Positions 25,419 to 34,477 of a DNA stretch of 64,000 bases are shown here, one piece after another. Every line of letters starts with the position of its first letter. Position 1 is the stretch's first letter. The stretch is from Parafannyhessea umbonata (lineage in GTDB: Bacteria; Actinomycetota; Coriobacteriia; Coriobacteriales; Atopobiaceae). A model generated the notes under the pieces. It saw nothing but the letters and a program-made list of their open reading frames with translations, ran no database searches and was not told the origin of the DNA. The stretch is taken from contig NZ_JABAGR010000001.1 of NCBI RefSeq assembly GCF_012844235.1, positions 1-64,000 on the forward strand, written 5' to 3'. The position numbers and the translations under genes were made by a program.

Positions 25419-28286
25419 GTGGAGGATTCCAAGGAGGGCGCCGCCGTTCAGGTGGCGCAGATTCCCCGGCTCACGAGCGACAAGGTCTTCTCGGCCTTGG
25501 GCACGTCCGCCGCGGGCCTCAGCGCGCAGGAGGCGGAGGCCAGGCAACAGCGCTATGGCAAGAACGTCATCCAGTCTGGCAAGAAGAAGTCCAAGGTGCT
25601 GGTGTTCCTGTCGAACTTCACGCACATGATGGCCATTCTGCTGTGGGTGGCCGGCGTGATCGCCTTCGTGGCGGGCATGCCGGAGCTCGGCGTCGCCGTG
25701 TGGCTGGTCAACGTGATCAACGGCTGTTTCAGCTACTGGCAGGAGAGCAAGGCCGACAAGGCGACCGAGGCACTCAAGAAGATGCTGCCGTCCTACGTGA
25801 GCGTCATTCGCGACGGGCAGGAGCAGAAGGTCCTGGCAGAGGACCTCGTGCCCGGCGACGTGCTCATGCTGGAGGAGGGCGACAAGGTCCCGGCCGACGG
25901 GCGCGTGGTGCGCTCCAGCGACCTGCAGGTCGACCAGTCCACGCTCACGGGCGAGTCGAACCCCGTGCGCAAGACGTCCGACGCGGTGCTGGAGGAGAAC
26001 CTCACGAACGCCGAGATGCCGAACCTGGTGTTCGAGGGCACGTCGGTGTCCGAGGGCAACGGCCGCGTCGTCGTGACCCAGACGGGCATGGCGACGGAGT
26101 TTGGCAAGATCGCGAGCCTCACCCAGAACATGGAGCAGAAGGAGAGCCCGCTGCAGAGGCAGCTCGACCATCTGACGAAGCAGATCACGGTGTTCGCACT
26201 GTGCATGGGCGTGGCGTTCTTCCTGCTTGACGTGCTGTTTGTCCATAACGGCCTTGCGGCGTCGTTCATCTTCGCGCTCGGCATGGTCGTCGCGTTCATC
26301 CCGGAGGGGCTGCTGCCCACCGTCACGCTGTCCCTGGCCATGGCCGTGCAGCGCATGAGCAAGCGCAACGCCCTCGTGAAGTCGCTCTCGTCCGTGGAGG
26401 CGCTCGGCTCCACCAGCGTCATCTGCACGGACAAGACCGGCACGCTCACGCAGAACGAGATGACGGTCAACCACCTGTGGACCCCGGCGCGCGAGTACGA
26501 GGTCACCGGCGTCGGCTACGCCCCCAAGGGCGAGGTCAAGTCCGACGGCAAGGCGTACGCCGCCGCAGACGACGAGGACCTGCGGCTGCTGCTCGAGGGA
26601 GGCGCGCTGTGCTCCAACGCGCGCCTGCTCCCGCCGGAGGAGGACGGCGGCCGCTACACGGTGCTCGGCGACCCGACCGAGGCGTGCCTGCTCGTCTCCG
26701 CACAGAAGGCCGGCCTCGACCCCAAGGAGGTCGAGCGCCGCATGCCGCGCGTGCGCGAGCTGCCGTTCGAGAGCCGCCGCAAGCGCATGTCCACCATCCA
26801 CCAGCTCGAGGAGCCCATCGACGGTGCCACGCGCGTCGCGTTCACGAAGGGCGCGCCAAACGAGGTCGTGCGTCTCTCTACCAAGGTCCGCGTGAACGGC
26901 GAGGTCGTCCCCATGACGGACTCCCTGCGCTCCAAGATCATGAACGCGAACGACTCCTACGCGGCCGACGGCCTGCGTGTGCTTGCCGTCGCGTACCGCC
27001 CCATCCATCGCGACGAGCCGGGCGTGCCCGCGTCCATGAGCCAGTACACCCCCGATGACATCGAGAAGGACCTGACGTTCGTGGGCCTCGAGGTCATGCA
27101 GGACCCGCCCCGCCCCGAGGTCGCGGCCGCGGTGGCCGAGTGCCGCAGGGCCGGCATCCGCGTCATCATGATCACCGGCGACTACGGCCTGACCGCGGTC
27201 TCCATCGCGCGCAAGATCGGCATCGTGAAGGGTGCACATCCCAAGGTGTTCTCGGGCCTGGAGCTCGAGAAGACCTCCGACGAGGAGCTGCGTCGCGCCC
27301 TGAAGGGCGAGGTCGTGTTCGCGCGCATGGCGCCGGAGCAGAAGCTCCGCGTCGTCGAGAACCTGCAGGCCATGGGCGAGGTCGTCGCCGTGACGGGCGA
27401 CGGCGTGAACGACTCGCCGGCGCTGAAGAAGGCCGACATCGGCGTGGCCATGGGCATCACGGGCACGGACGTCGCCAAGGAGGCGGCGGACATGATCCTG
27501 ACGGACGACAACTTCGCCTCCATCGTGCACGCCGTCGAGGAGGGCCGCGCGGTCTACGCGAACATCCGCAAGTTCATGCTGTACATCCTGAACTCCAACG
27601 TCCCCGAGGCCGTCCCCTCCGCCGTGTACCTGCTTTCCGGCGGCGCCGTGCCGCTGCCGCTGACCACGATGCAGATTCTTACCATCGACCTGGGCACGGA
27701 CATGCTGCCCGCCCTGGGCCTGGGATCCGAGCCACCCGAGAAGGACGTGATGAGCCGCCCGCCGCGCGACCCCCACGAGCACCTTCTGAACAAGGAGGTC
27801 ATGCGCAAGGCGTTTATGTGGTACGGCATTCTGGGCGCGGCCGCCTCGCTCGCGGCGTTCGTGTTTGCGCAGGTGCAGGCCGGCTGGCACATGGGCGCCG
27901 TCATGTTTGGCGTCGGCAAGGACCTGGACCCCACGTACGTCCGCGCCACGACCATGGCGCTTGCGGCCATCGTGTTCACGCAGATAGGCGAGGTCATGAA
28001 CTGCCGCACGGAGCTTGCCTCGGTCTTCTCGGTCGGTCTGTTCTCTAACAAGCAGGTGAACAAGGGCATACTGTTCGAGGTGGCGCTCATCGTGTTCCTG
28101 ACGGTGTTCCCGCCGTTCCAGGGCGTGTTCCACACCTGCCCGCTTGGCCTTGCGGACTACGGATTCCTCGTTCTTCTCCCCCCCATCGTCCTTGCGCTGG
28201 AAGAGGGCAGGAAGGCCATCGTGCGCAGGCACCTGGGGATCGACCGCGACGGCGTACGCATCGAGCAGGAAAATGTCGAAAGGTAG
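25419..28286 (+). CDS. P2-type cation-transporting ATPase (PEGLL, Na+/K+-like)
   Basis: A 955-residue P-type ATPase that moves cations across the membrane. The M4 motif is PEGLL (295-299), as in Na+/K+-type pumps; Ca2+ pumps typically have PEGLP. The phosphorylated Asp338 is in CTDKTGTLTQ. Nucleotide-binding KGAP and the hinge GDGVNDSPALKKAD follow, and four further C-terminal helices complete the fold. It starts with GTG at 25419 behind AGGAAAGGAGG. It is followed after 6 nt by two TrkA-type regulators and preceded by a Kdp-like two-component system, suggesting Na+/K+ homeostasis. The ion is inferred from one motif only. Confidence 0.85.
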   Translation: MEDSKEGAAVQVAQIPRLTSDKVFSALGTSAAGLSAQEAEARQQRYGKNVIQSGKKKSKVLVFLSNFTHMMAILLWVAGVIAFVAGMPELGVAVWLVNVINGCFSYWQESKADKATEALKKMLPSYVSVIRDGQEQKVLAEDLVPGDVLMLEEGDKVPADGRVVRSSDLQVDQSTLTGESNPVRKTSDAVLEENLTNAEMPNLVFEGTSVSEGNGRVVVTQTGMATEFGKIASLTQNMEQKESPLQRQLDHLTKQITVFALCMGVAFFLLDVLFVHNGLAASFIFALGMVVAFIPEGLLPTVTLSLAMAVQRMSKRNALVKSLSSVEALGSTSVICTDKTGTLTQNEMTVNHLWTPAREYEVTGVGYAPKGEVKSDGKAYAAADDEDLRLLLEGGALCSNARLLPPEEDGGRYTVLGDPTEACLLVSAQKAGLDPKEVERRMPRVRELPFESRRKRMSTIHQLEEPIDGATRVAFTKGAPNEVVRLSTKVRVNGEVVPMTDSLRSKIMNANDSYAADGLRVLAVAYRPIHRDEPGVPASMSQYTPDDIEKDLTFVGLEVMQDPPRPEVAAAVAECRRAGIRVIMITGDYGLTAVSIARKIGIVKGAHPKVFSGLELEKTSDEELRRALKGEVVFARMAPEQKLRVVENLQAMGEVVAVTGDGVNDSPALKKADIGVAMGITGTDVAKEAADMILTDDNFASIVHAVEEGRAVYANIRKFMLYILNSNVPEAVPSAVYLLSGGAVPLPLTTMQILTIDLGTDMLPALGLGSEPPEKDVMSRPPRDPHEHLLNKEVMRKAFMWYGILGAAASLAAFVFAQVQAGWHMGAVMFGVGKDLDPTYVRATTMALAAIVFTQIGEVMNCRTELASVFSVGLFSNKQVNKGILFEVALIVFLTVFPPFQGVFHTCPLGLADYGFLVLLPPIVLALEEGRKAIVRRHLGIDRDGVRIEQENVER

Positions 28287-28292
28287 GGCATC

Positions 28293-28946
28293 ATGAACGT
28301 GATTGTCGTTGGACTTGGGCGCATGGGCACCGGGCTCGCGCGCAAGCTGGACCGCCAGGGCCACAACGTGTGCGCCGTCGACCAGGACCCGGAGCGCCTG
28401 GAGCTTCTGGGCGACGGGTTCGCCGGGCGCAAGGTGTGCGGCGTGGGCATCGACCGCGACGTGCTGGAGAAGGCCGGCATAGACCGCGCGTCCGCCGTGG
28501 TGTCGTGCACCACCTCGGACGAGACGAACATCGTGGTGGCGCGGATCGCGCGCGACTCGTATCGCGTGCCGCGCGTCATTGCGCGCATGTACGACGTGAG
28601 CAAGGCCGAGACGTACCGCCGCCTGGGCATCCAGACGATATCCACGACGGACTGGGGCGTGCGCCGCGCGTGCGAGCTCCTGACGTACCACCAGCAGGAC
28701 AGCGTGCTATCCGTGGGCACCGGCGAGGTGCAGATAGTGCGCGCCGACGTCCCCACGCTGCTTGAGGGGCACACCGTGCGCGAGATAAGCGCGATCGGCG
28801 AGGTGAAGATCGTCGCCGTTTCGCACAACAGCCAGACGTCCATACCGACGGACGGCACGGTGCTTGGGCACGGCGACGTGGTGTACGCGGCCGTGGCGTC
28901 GAGCGCGCAGGAGAAGTTCGCCCACATGCTTGGCAAGAGCGAGTAG
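28293..28946 (+). CDS. TrkA-family potassium uptake regulatory protein (first of two)
   Basis: A 217-residue RCK protein: an N-terminal Rossmann domain begins MNVIVVGLGRMGTGLARKL with an Asp at the end of beta-2 (AVDQDPERL), and a TrkA-C domain occupies the last ~80 residues. Such proteins bind NAD(H) or nucleotides on the cytoplasmic face of Trk/Ktr K+ channels and gate them. No TrkH/KtrB channel is in the window. It is 6 nt from the ATPase gene and 9 nt from a paralogue, so all three are co-transcribed. Confidence 0.88.
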   Translation: MNVIVVGLGRMGTGLARKLDRQGHNVCAVDQDPERLELLGDGFAGRKVCGVGIDRDVLEKAGIDRASAVVSCTTSDETNIVVARIARDSYRVPRVIARMYDVSKAETYRRLGIQTISTTDWGVRRACELLTYHQQDSVLSVGTGEVQIVRADVPTLLEGHTVREISAIGEVKIVAVSHNSQTSIPTDGTVLGHGDVVYAAVASSAQEKFAHMLGKSE

Positions 28947-28955
28947 GAGGTTGCC

Positions 28956-29615
28956 ATGAACATCATCATCGTAGGCGGCGGCAAGACCGGTCGCTACCTG
29001 GCGCCCATACTCACGGACGGCGGATCGTCCGTCGTGGTGGTGGAGAGCAGGCGCGACGTGGTGCGCAAGCTGCAGGAGGAGCTGCCGGGGCAGAAGGTCG
29101 TGCTGGGAAGCGGCACGAGCCCCGAGGTGCTGGAGAAGTGCGGCGTGATGGGTGCGGACGTGCTCATCGCGGCGACGGGCTCCGACGAGGTGAACCTGGT
29201 GGCGTCGACCCTGGCGAAGATGGAGTACCAGGTGCCGCGCGTGGTCGCCCGCGTGAACAACCCGAAGAACTCGTGGATGTTCAACGAGTCGATGGGCGTG
29301 GACGTGGGCATCAACCAGGCGGACCTGCTGGCGCGCTCCGTGCAGGAGGGCCTGGACATGGAGGACGTGTTCACCATCATGCGCCTGGGCAAGGACGAGC
29401 ATGCCCTTGTGCAGCTTGAGGTGCGCCCGGGCTCCTCGGCCGTGGGACGGAAAATCTCTGACCTGGCGCTGCCGGACGAGGCCGTCGTGATTGCGATCGA
29501 CCGCGAGGGGGACATCATCATCCCGCGTGGCGACACGGGCCTCATCGCCGGCGACAACGTGCTGGCGTTCACGAGCGCCGCGGCGAAGCGCGAGCTGAAG
29601 CGGGCGTTTGCGTAG
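28956..29615 (+). CDS. TrkA-family potassium uptake regulatory protein (second of two)
   Basis: A 219-residue RCK protein, MNIIIVGGGKTGRYLAPILT, with a VVVESRRDVV acidic end of beta-2 and a C-terminal TrkA-C domain (LEVRPGSSAVGRKISDLALP). It is clearly paralogous to the preceding gene; tandem RCK genes may form a hetero-oligomeric gating ring. The glycine motif is GGGKTG rather than GLGRMG, so nucleotide preference may differ. It is the last gene of the ATPase operon. Confidence 0.88.
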   Translation: MNIIIVGGGKTGRYLAPILTDGGSSVVVVESRRDVVRKLQEELPGQKVVLGSGTSPEVLEKCGVMGADVLIAATGSDEVNLVASTLAKMEYQVPRVVARVNNPKNSWMFNESMGVDVGINQADLLARSVQEGLDMEDVFTIMRLGKDEHALVQLEVRPGSSAVGRKISDLALPDEAVVIAIDREGDIIIPRGDTGLIAGDNVLAFTSAAAKRELKRAFA

Positions 29616-29828
29616 CGGGCAGGAAGGCAGGCCCTTCTCGCCCGGCGCGCGAGCAAGCGCGTCGTGGCCGGGCGGTGCTGGCAGGATACGATGGCTTGGC
29701 GCCGTAGGCGTCTGAAGCCGATAGATAACGTGTTGATGCGCCGCGTCGCGCCCGGGAAGGCGTGGCGCGGCGCTATCGTATTGGCCGGAGCGCCCGCGGA
29801 GGCGGGCGGACGCGGCAGGGGAGGCGCC

Positions 29829-30689
29829 TTGATCAAGCTCGTTCTTTCTGACATGGACAACACGCTGGTGCCGTTTGGCGCCGGGAAGGCGTCGCGGCGG
29901 ACCGTGGACGCGATTCACGCGTGCCAGGAGCAGGGCATCGACTTTGGGCCGGCGAGCGGTCGCGACCGCGGGGAGCTGTCGAGCTTCTTCAACCAGGACG
30001 CGAGCTGCTACAACACGGGCGTGTTGGTGAACGGCCAGAAGGTGTACTACCTGGGCGAGGTGGTGTACGAGAAGACCCTGCCCGCGGACGAGCTGCGGCG
30101 CGCGGAGTCGATTGCGGCGAAGGTCGAGGGCTGCGCGTTCATCACGTACCGCGACGACAACCTGGGCGACTGGGTGGGCGCGACCCGCGAGGAGCTTGGG
30201 CCCATGTACGGGCGCGTCTTCCTGTGCGGCGGCGAGCGCCACGAGCCGGGGGAGATGCCGGACTATCCCGTGGTGAAGGCAGGCATCGTGGTGATGGGCG
30301 ACAACGCGCGCGCCGTGGAGCTCTCTGGCGTGCTTTCGGACGCGTGCCCGAGCCTGGCGTTTCCCAACACGGTGGTGAACTGGCTGGACGTGAGCCCGAG
30401 GGGCTGGGGCAAGGCGGACGGCATCGCGATCCTGCAGCGCATCCTGGGCCTTGCCGACGAGGAGGTCTGCGTGTTTGGCGATGCGGACAACGACCTGGGC
30501 ATGCTGGGGCGCTACCCCAACTCGTGCGCCGTCGCGAACGCGAACGAGGCCGCGACGCGCGCGGCCCGCTGGCATGTGGGCGCGAGCGCGGACGACGGTG
30601 TGGCGCGCGCGATGGAGCAGATCGCGGCCGCGGCGCGGGAGTCTCGCGAGCTTGGGCGCGAGGTGGCTCCGGCGTTCATGCGCGCGTAG
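29829..30689 (+). CDS. HAD-superfamily (Cof-type, IIB) phosphatase
   Basis: A 286-residue HAD hydrolase. Motif I is SDMDNTLV, with the nucleophile Asp and acid/base Asp; the Lys motif is in RGWGKADG; motif IV is GDADNDLGML. The cap region matches the C2-type found in Cof/YidA sugar-phosphate or flavin-phosphate phosphatases. The TTG at 29829 is chosen because GGGGAGG lies 6 nt upstream and the protein then starts IKLVLSDMDNT, normal for the family; the longer ATG frame adds unrelated residues. Substrate unknown. It may be separately transcribed from the ATPase operon (213-nt gap). Confidence 0.85.
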   Translation: MIKLVLSDMDNTLVPFGAGKASRRTVDAIHACQEQGIDFGPASGRDRGELSSFFNQDASCYNTGVLVNGQKVYYLGEVVYEKTLPADELRRAESIAAKVEGCAFITYRDDNLGDWVGATREELGPMYGRVFLCGGERHEPGEMPDYPVVKAGIVVMGDNARAVELSGVLSDACPSLAFPNTVVNWLDVSPRGWGKADGIAILQRILGLADEEVCVFGDADNDLGMLGRYPNSCAVANANEAATRAARWHVGASADDGVARAMEQIAAAARESRELGREVAPAFMRA

Positions 30690-30736
30690 CGCGTAGCGCG
30701 CGGCGCGCGGTGCCTGGTGTGCGGCGCGGGTGGCGC

Positions 30737-30828
30737 GCGAACGTAGAACTATAATTTGCGCGCGATTCGCCAACTGGGAAAACGCGCCCCTAACGTAGAA
30801 CTAAAAAATATAGTTCTACGTTAGGGGC
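30737..30828. repeat. Structured ~90-nt repeat, copy 1
   Basis: Order A-core-B-C: arm A GCGAACGTAGAACTA (30737-30751), core CCAACTGGGAAAACGCG (30770-30786), arm B (30786-30803) and arm C (30811-30828). B and C pair perfectly over 18 bp with a 7-nt loop (AAAAATA). A is a near-repeat of B and can also pair with C. Confidence 0.85.
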
Positions 30829-30932
30829 ATTGTCGTGTGTGGGGCGCGTGGCAAGGGTCGCCAAGGAGTGACATGGTCACCCCAAAATCCTAATTGCGCC
30901 GCCAAATACGCGCCATAGAGTGAGGTTGGCCC

Positions 30933-31071
30933 GAGGAGTCCGGCCTGGTGGTGTCGCAGGTGGCCGACTTCAGGAACGGCTAGGTCTACGCGTTCATGAC
31001 CTGGCCGGACGAGGGCGCCCGCGGCAAGCGCGCAGCTTCTGCACGAGGGCGCGCTCACGGTGCTGGAGTAG
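30933..31071 (+). pseudogene. Unidentified gene remnant (nonsense plus frameshift)
   Basis: The plus-strand frame reads ESGLVVSQVADFRNG, a TAG, then VYAFMTWPDEGARGKR. After a one-base shift it continues LLHEGALTVLE and a stop. Both halves have normal amino-acid character, so this is the 3' end of a decayed gene. I do not recognise the family. Confidence 0.4.
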
Positions 31072-31108
31072 GCTGCGATTTTTGGTACCTGCCGGCGGGT
31101 GGGCGTAC

Positions 31109-31200
31109 GCGAACGTAGAACATTTTTCCTGCACATTTGTGTCAACTGGGAAAACGCGCCCCGAACGTCAACATTTCCGTGAATGTTGTACGTTCGGGGC
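31109..31200. repeat. Structured ~90-nt repeat, copy 2
   Basis: Arm A GCGAACGTAGAACAT (31109-31123), core TCAACTGGGAAAACGCG (31142-31158), arm B (31158-31175) and arm C (31182-31200). B and C form an imperfect hairpin (GCCCCGAACGT ... ACGTTCGGGGC). It lies 58 nt past the end of the minus-strand ABC ATPase gene. Confidence 0.8.
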
Positions 31201-31257
31201 GCTGGCTTGCGCTGCGGGCGCGCTGCGGGCCTGCGCTGCGGGCGCGGGCGGGTGGCG

Positions 31258-32052
31258 CTACGAGAGCAGCATGCGGTCGTTGTCGAGCTCGCCGCCGGAG
31301 ACCTCCTCGAACTTCCGCAGCAGGTCCGCGACCGTGAGCCTGCTCTTCTCGTCCCCGCGGACGTCGTAGATCACGTGGCCCTCGTGCATCATGATGAGGC
31401 GGTTGCCTAGGCGGATGGCGTCGTGCATGTTGTGCGTGACCATGAGCGTGGTGAGCGAGTCCTGCTGCACCAGGCGCTGCGTGAGCGAGAGCACCTTCGC
31501 GGCGGTCTTGGGGTCGAGCGCGGCGGTGTGCTCGTCCAGGAGCAGCAGCTTCGGGCGCTTGAGCACGGCCATCAGCAGCGTGAGCGCCTGACGCTGGCCG
31601 CCGGACAGCAGGCCGACCTTCGAGGTCATGCGGTCCTCTAGGCCCAGGTCGAGCATCTTCAGGCGCTCGTGGTAGTCCTCGCGCTCCTCGCGCGTGATGC
31701 CCCACGCCAAGCCGCGACGACCGCCGCGGCGCGCCGCGAGGGCAAGGTTCTCGTCTATCTGCATGTCGGCCGCCGTGCCGCGCATGGGGTCCTGGAACAC
31801 GCGGCCCAGGTCAGCGGCGCGCCTGTGCTCCGGCAGGCGCGTTACGTCGCGGCCGTCGAGCTCGATGGTGCCGCCGTCGGGCGGGAAGACGCCCGCGATG
31901 CAGTTCAGGAGCGTGGACTTTCCGGCGCCGTTGCCGCCGATCACGGTTACGAAGTCGCCGGGCTCGAGGTGGAGGTCAACGCCGGTGAGCGCGGGCTTCT
32001 CGTTCACGGTGCCCTTGTTGAACGTCTTGGTGACGTGGGTGAGCGTCAGCAT
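31258..32052 (-). CDS. ABC transporter ATP-binding protein (TrpZ-like)
   Basis: A 264-residue ATPase starting MLTLTHVTKTFNKGTVNEKP. Walker A is GGNGAGKST, the signature is LSGGQRQALTLLMAVL, and Walker B is LLLLDEHTAALDPKTA. The DEHTAALD form is characteristic of ATPases paired with ABC_sub_bind lipoproteins (TrpXYZ-type aromatic amino acid importers). The start ATG 32052 overlaps the permease stop in a TGATG arrangement. It is the last gene of a three-gene importer operon. Confidence 0.88.
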   Translation of the reverse strand: MLTLTHVTKTFNKGTVNEKPALTGVDLHLEPGDFVTVIGGNGAGKSTLLNCIAGVFPPDGGTIELDGRDVTRLPEHRRAADLGRVFQDPMRGTAADMQIDENLALAARRGGRRGLAWGITREEREDYHERLKMLDLGLEDRMTSKVGLLSGGQRQALTLLMAVLKRPKLLLLDEHTAALDPKTAAKVLSLTQRLVQQDSLTTLMVTHNMHDAIRLGNRLIMMHEGHVIYDVRGDEKSRLTVADLLRKFEEVSGGELDNDRMLLS

Positions 32053-32969
32053 CAGCGCTCGCCTCCCTTCCGCCACGCGCGGCGCGCCTGGCTGCGCTCC
32101 AGCACCACGGGCACCACGAGCGCGAGCGCGACGATGACGGCGGAGAAGAGTTTCATGTCGTTTGCGTCCATACCCATCTGCAGCACGATGGCGCGGATGA
32201 TGAAGTAGATGACGGAGCCGACGACGGCCGAGGTCAGGCGGCTGCCGAACGCCTGCAGCTTGCCGGGCGTCAGGCGGCCGAGCACCTCGCCGATCACGAT
32301 GGCGGCCAGGCCGATCACGATGGCGCCCGTGCCCATGTTGATGTCGGCGTACTTCTGGCTCTGGCACACGAGGGCGCCGGACAGCCCGACGAGGCCGTTG
32401 GACAGGCTGAGCGCGAGCAGCTTCGTCACGCGCACGTCGATGCCCAGCGCACGGCACATGTCCTCGTTCTGACCGGTCGCGCGTATGGCGGAGCCGATCT
32501 CCGTGCCAAAGAACCAGTAGAGAAGGGCCACGCACAGAGCCGCGACGAAGACGCCGATGATGAGGGTGGCGACGTTGTTGGAGACGCCGAGGAGGCTCGC
32601 GACGCGCGAGAACACGGTGTCGACCCCCAGAAGCGGCGTGTTTGACTTGCCCATGACGCGCAGGTTGACGGACCACAGCGATATCTGCGTGAGGATTCCC
32701 GCCAGGATCGCGGGGATGTCGAACAGCGTGTGCAGAAGCCCGGTGACCGCCCCGGCCACGAGGCCGGCGAGCATGCCGAGAAGGACCGAGACGAGCGGGT
32801 CGAGGCCCATGTTGACCGAGGCGACCGCCGCGACGCAGCCGCCGAGGGCGAAGCTGCCGTCCACGGTGAGGTCCGCGATGTCGAGCATGCGGAACGTGAT
32901 GAAGACGCCCAGCACCATGATGCCCCACAGGATGCCCTGCGAGACGGCGCCGGTTAGTGATAGAAGCAT
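32052..32969 (-). CDS. ABC transporter permease (TrpY-like, branched-chain permease superfamily)
   Basis: About 305 residues with eight or more hydrophobic segments and the family hallmark MLDIADLTVDGSFALGG near the N-terminus and SNGLVGLSGALVCQSQKYAD later. It forms the membrane part of the importer encoded by the flanking genes. ATG 32969 follows GGGGGAG closely; a TTG at 32981 is the alternative. The substrate is probably an aromatic amino acid or related compound by family, not proven. Confidence 0.88.
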   Translation of the reverse strand: MLLSLTGAVSQGILWGIMVLGVFITFRMLDIADLTVDGSFALGGCVAAVASVNMGLDPLVSVLLGMLAGLVAGAVTGLLHTLFDIPAILAGILTQISLWSVNLRVMGKSNTPLLGVDTVFSRVASLLGVSNNVATLIIGVFVAALCVALLYWFFGTEIGSAIRATGQNEDMCRALGIDVRVTKLLALSLSNGLVGLSGALVCQSQKYADINMGTGAIVIGLAAIVIGEVLGRLTPGKLQAFGSRLTSAVVGSVIYFIIRAIVLQMGMDANDMKLFSAVIVALALVVPVVLERSQARRAWRKGGER

Positions 32970-33086
32970 GTACTCCCCCAAACTCGATGGCGCGCCCGCG
33001 ACCGAGGTCGGCGGGTGCGCCCGTTTTCCGCCCAGCGGCGGCGTTGCATGTTGCGCGGGCTCCGGCCGGCGGGGCCGGGGCGGCGG

Positions 33087-34049
33087 CTAGGACTTGAGGA
33101 CGGAGAGGTCCACGCCCACGGCGGCCGCGGTCTTCTCGTTCGTGGCGAGCGTGCACTCCTCGATGCTGAGGTGCTCGATCGGCATGTCGGCGGGCTTGGA
33201 TGTGCCCTTCAGGATCTTGACGGCCATCTTGCCGGCCTTGTAGCCCAGGGCCTCGTAGTCGATGCCGTACGTGGCGAGGCCGCCGTTGTCGACCATGCCC
33301 TTCTCGCCGCAGATGACGGGGAGCTTGTTCTCGTTCGCGACCATCGAGACGGTGGACATGCCCGCGGCGATGGTGTTGTCCGTCGGGGCGTAGCAGGCGT
33401 CGACCTTGCCGACCATGGACTCCACCACCTGCTGGATCTCGTTCGAGCTCGACACGGAGTAGCGCACGGCCTTCAGCCCGCGCTTCTTGGCGGCCTTCTG
33501 GGCCATCTTGACCTGCACGTCGGAGTTGGACTCGGCGGTGCAGTACAGCACGCCGACCGTCTTCGCGTTGGGCAGCAGCTTCACCAGGAGGTCGAACTGC
33601 TCGTCCACCGGCGTGAGGTCAGAGGTGCCCGTGACGTTGTTGCCGGGCTTCTTGTTGCTCTTCACCAGGCCGGACGCGGCAAAGTCCGTGATGGCCGTGC
33701 CGACGATGGGGATGTCGGACGTCGCGCCCGCGACGGCCTGCGCGGCCGGCGTCGCGATGGCCAGGATCAGGTCGTCGCCGTCGTTCACGAGCTTCGTCGC
33801 GATGGTCTGGCAGGCGGACTGGTCGTTCTGGGCGTTCTGCTGGTCGACCTTGTACTTGAGGCCGGACTTCTTGAGGGCCTTCACGAAGCCCCTGTTCGCG
33901 GCGTCGAGGGCGTCGTGCTCCGTAAGCTGCAGGACGCCGATCTTGTAGACCTTGTCCCCTCCGCTAGCGCTGTTGCATCCGGCAAGGGTAAAGGCGGTCA
34001 GGCCCCCAAACAGCGCGATGGCATCGCGGCGGGTTACGCACCTGGTCAT
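33087..34049 (-). CDS. ABC transporter substrate-binding lipoprotein (TrpX-like, ABC_sub_bind)
   Basis: A 320-residue lipoprotein. The N-terminus MTRCVTRRDAIALFGGLTAF ends in the lipobox LAGC; the twin arginine is a weak Tat-like feature. The mature sequence KVYKIGVLQLTEHDALDAAN and ICGEKGMVDNGGLATYGIDY are typical of the PF04392 family, which binds tryptophan, tyrosine or related ligands. ATG 34049 has AAGGAGG 9 nt upstream. It is the first gene of the operon; 105 nt separate it from the permease gene. Confidence 0.88.
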   Translation of the reverse strand: MTRCVTRRDAIALFGGLTAFTLAGCNSASGGDKVYKIGVLQLTEHDALDAANRGFVKALKKSGLKYKVDQQNAQNDQSACQTIATKLVNDGDDLILAIATPAAQAVAGATSDIPIVGTAITDFAASGLVKSNKKPGNNVTGTSDLTPVDEQFDLLVKLLPNAKTVGVLYCTAESNSDVQVKMAQKAAKKRGLKAVRYSVSSSNEIQQVVESMVGKVDACYAPTDNTIAAGMSTVSMVANENKLPVICGEKGMVDNGGLATYGIDYEALGYKAGKMAVKILKGTSKPADMPIEHLSIEECTLATNEKTAAAVGVDLSVLKS

Positions 34050-34271
34050 ATCTGACAGCCTCCTTCTTTGGTTGGGCCGCGCGTGCGCGGCGGGACGTGT
34101 GACAAAGTATCGTATTGGTATGCGCACGCCATGAGGGCGTTGCCTGAAAAACGCTTACAAGTTTGTAACTGCGCCGAACCGTGGGCCAACCGCGTGGCGC
34201 ACCGGTCCCAGCACGAGCGTCCCGTCCTGGATGCGGTGCTCGTCGCAGTTCTCTATCAGCACCGAGCCGCC

Positions 34272-34439
34272 CTAGACCTCGCCGGCCGGAAGCGCCGCCA
34301 TGAGCGCGGGCATTGTGCCGGCGAGGTCTGTGTCGACCATCACGTTGCCGGAGCTGCCTCGAAGCAGGTGGCAGCGGGTCCGGCCGTACTTGAGCGTAAC
34401 GAACTCGCGCCTGGCCTCGTCGTGTGCCGTGCGCGTCAT
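34272..34439 (-). pseudogene. Truncated metallo-beta-lactamase-fold hydrolase
   Basis: Starts at ATG 34439 with a good GGGAGG site and encodes REFVTLKYGRTRCHLLRGSS then GNVMVDTDLAGTMPALMAAL, the first beta-strands and helix of MBL-fold proteins. It stops after 55 residues, before the HxHxDH metal motif. The same frame beyond the stop (to about 34140) still encodes protein-like sequence that does not continue the MBL fold. The 5' end is intact and the body lost. Confidence 0.5.
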
Positions 34440-34477
34440 GCGTGCCTCCCGTCGTCGTGCGACGCCAAGCTGTCGCC

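Larger units (their letters stand above)
30690..31257. other. 568-nt region with two structured repeats and a gene remnant
   Basis: No intact gene is seen. It contains repeat copies at 30737-30828 and 31109-31200 and a degraded coding stretch at 30933-31071 between them. It separates the HAD gene from a convergent ABC importer operon. Confidence 0.65.

Noticed and set aside
25248-28691. Long minus-strand open frame opposite the P-type ATPase
   Set aside because: Antisense shadow caused by high GC; no motif and no ribosome site.
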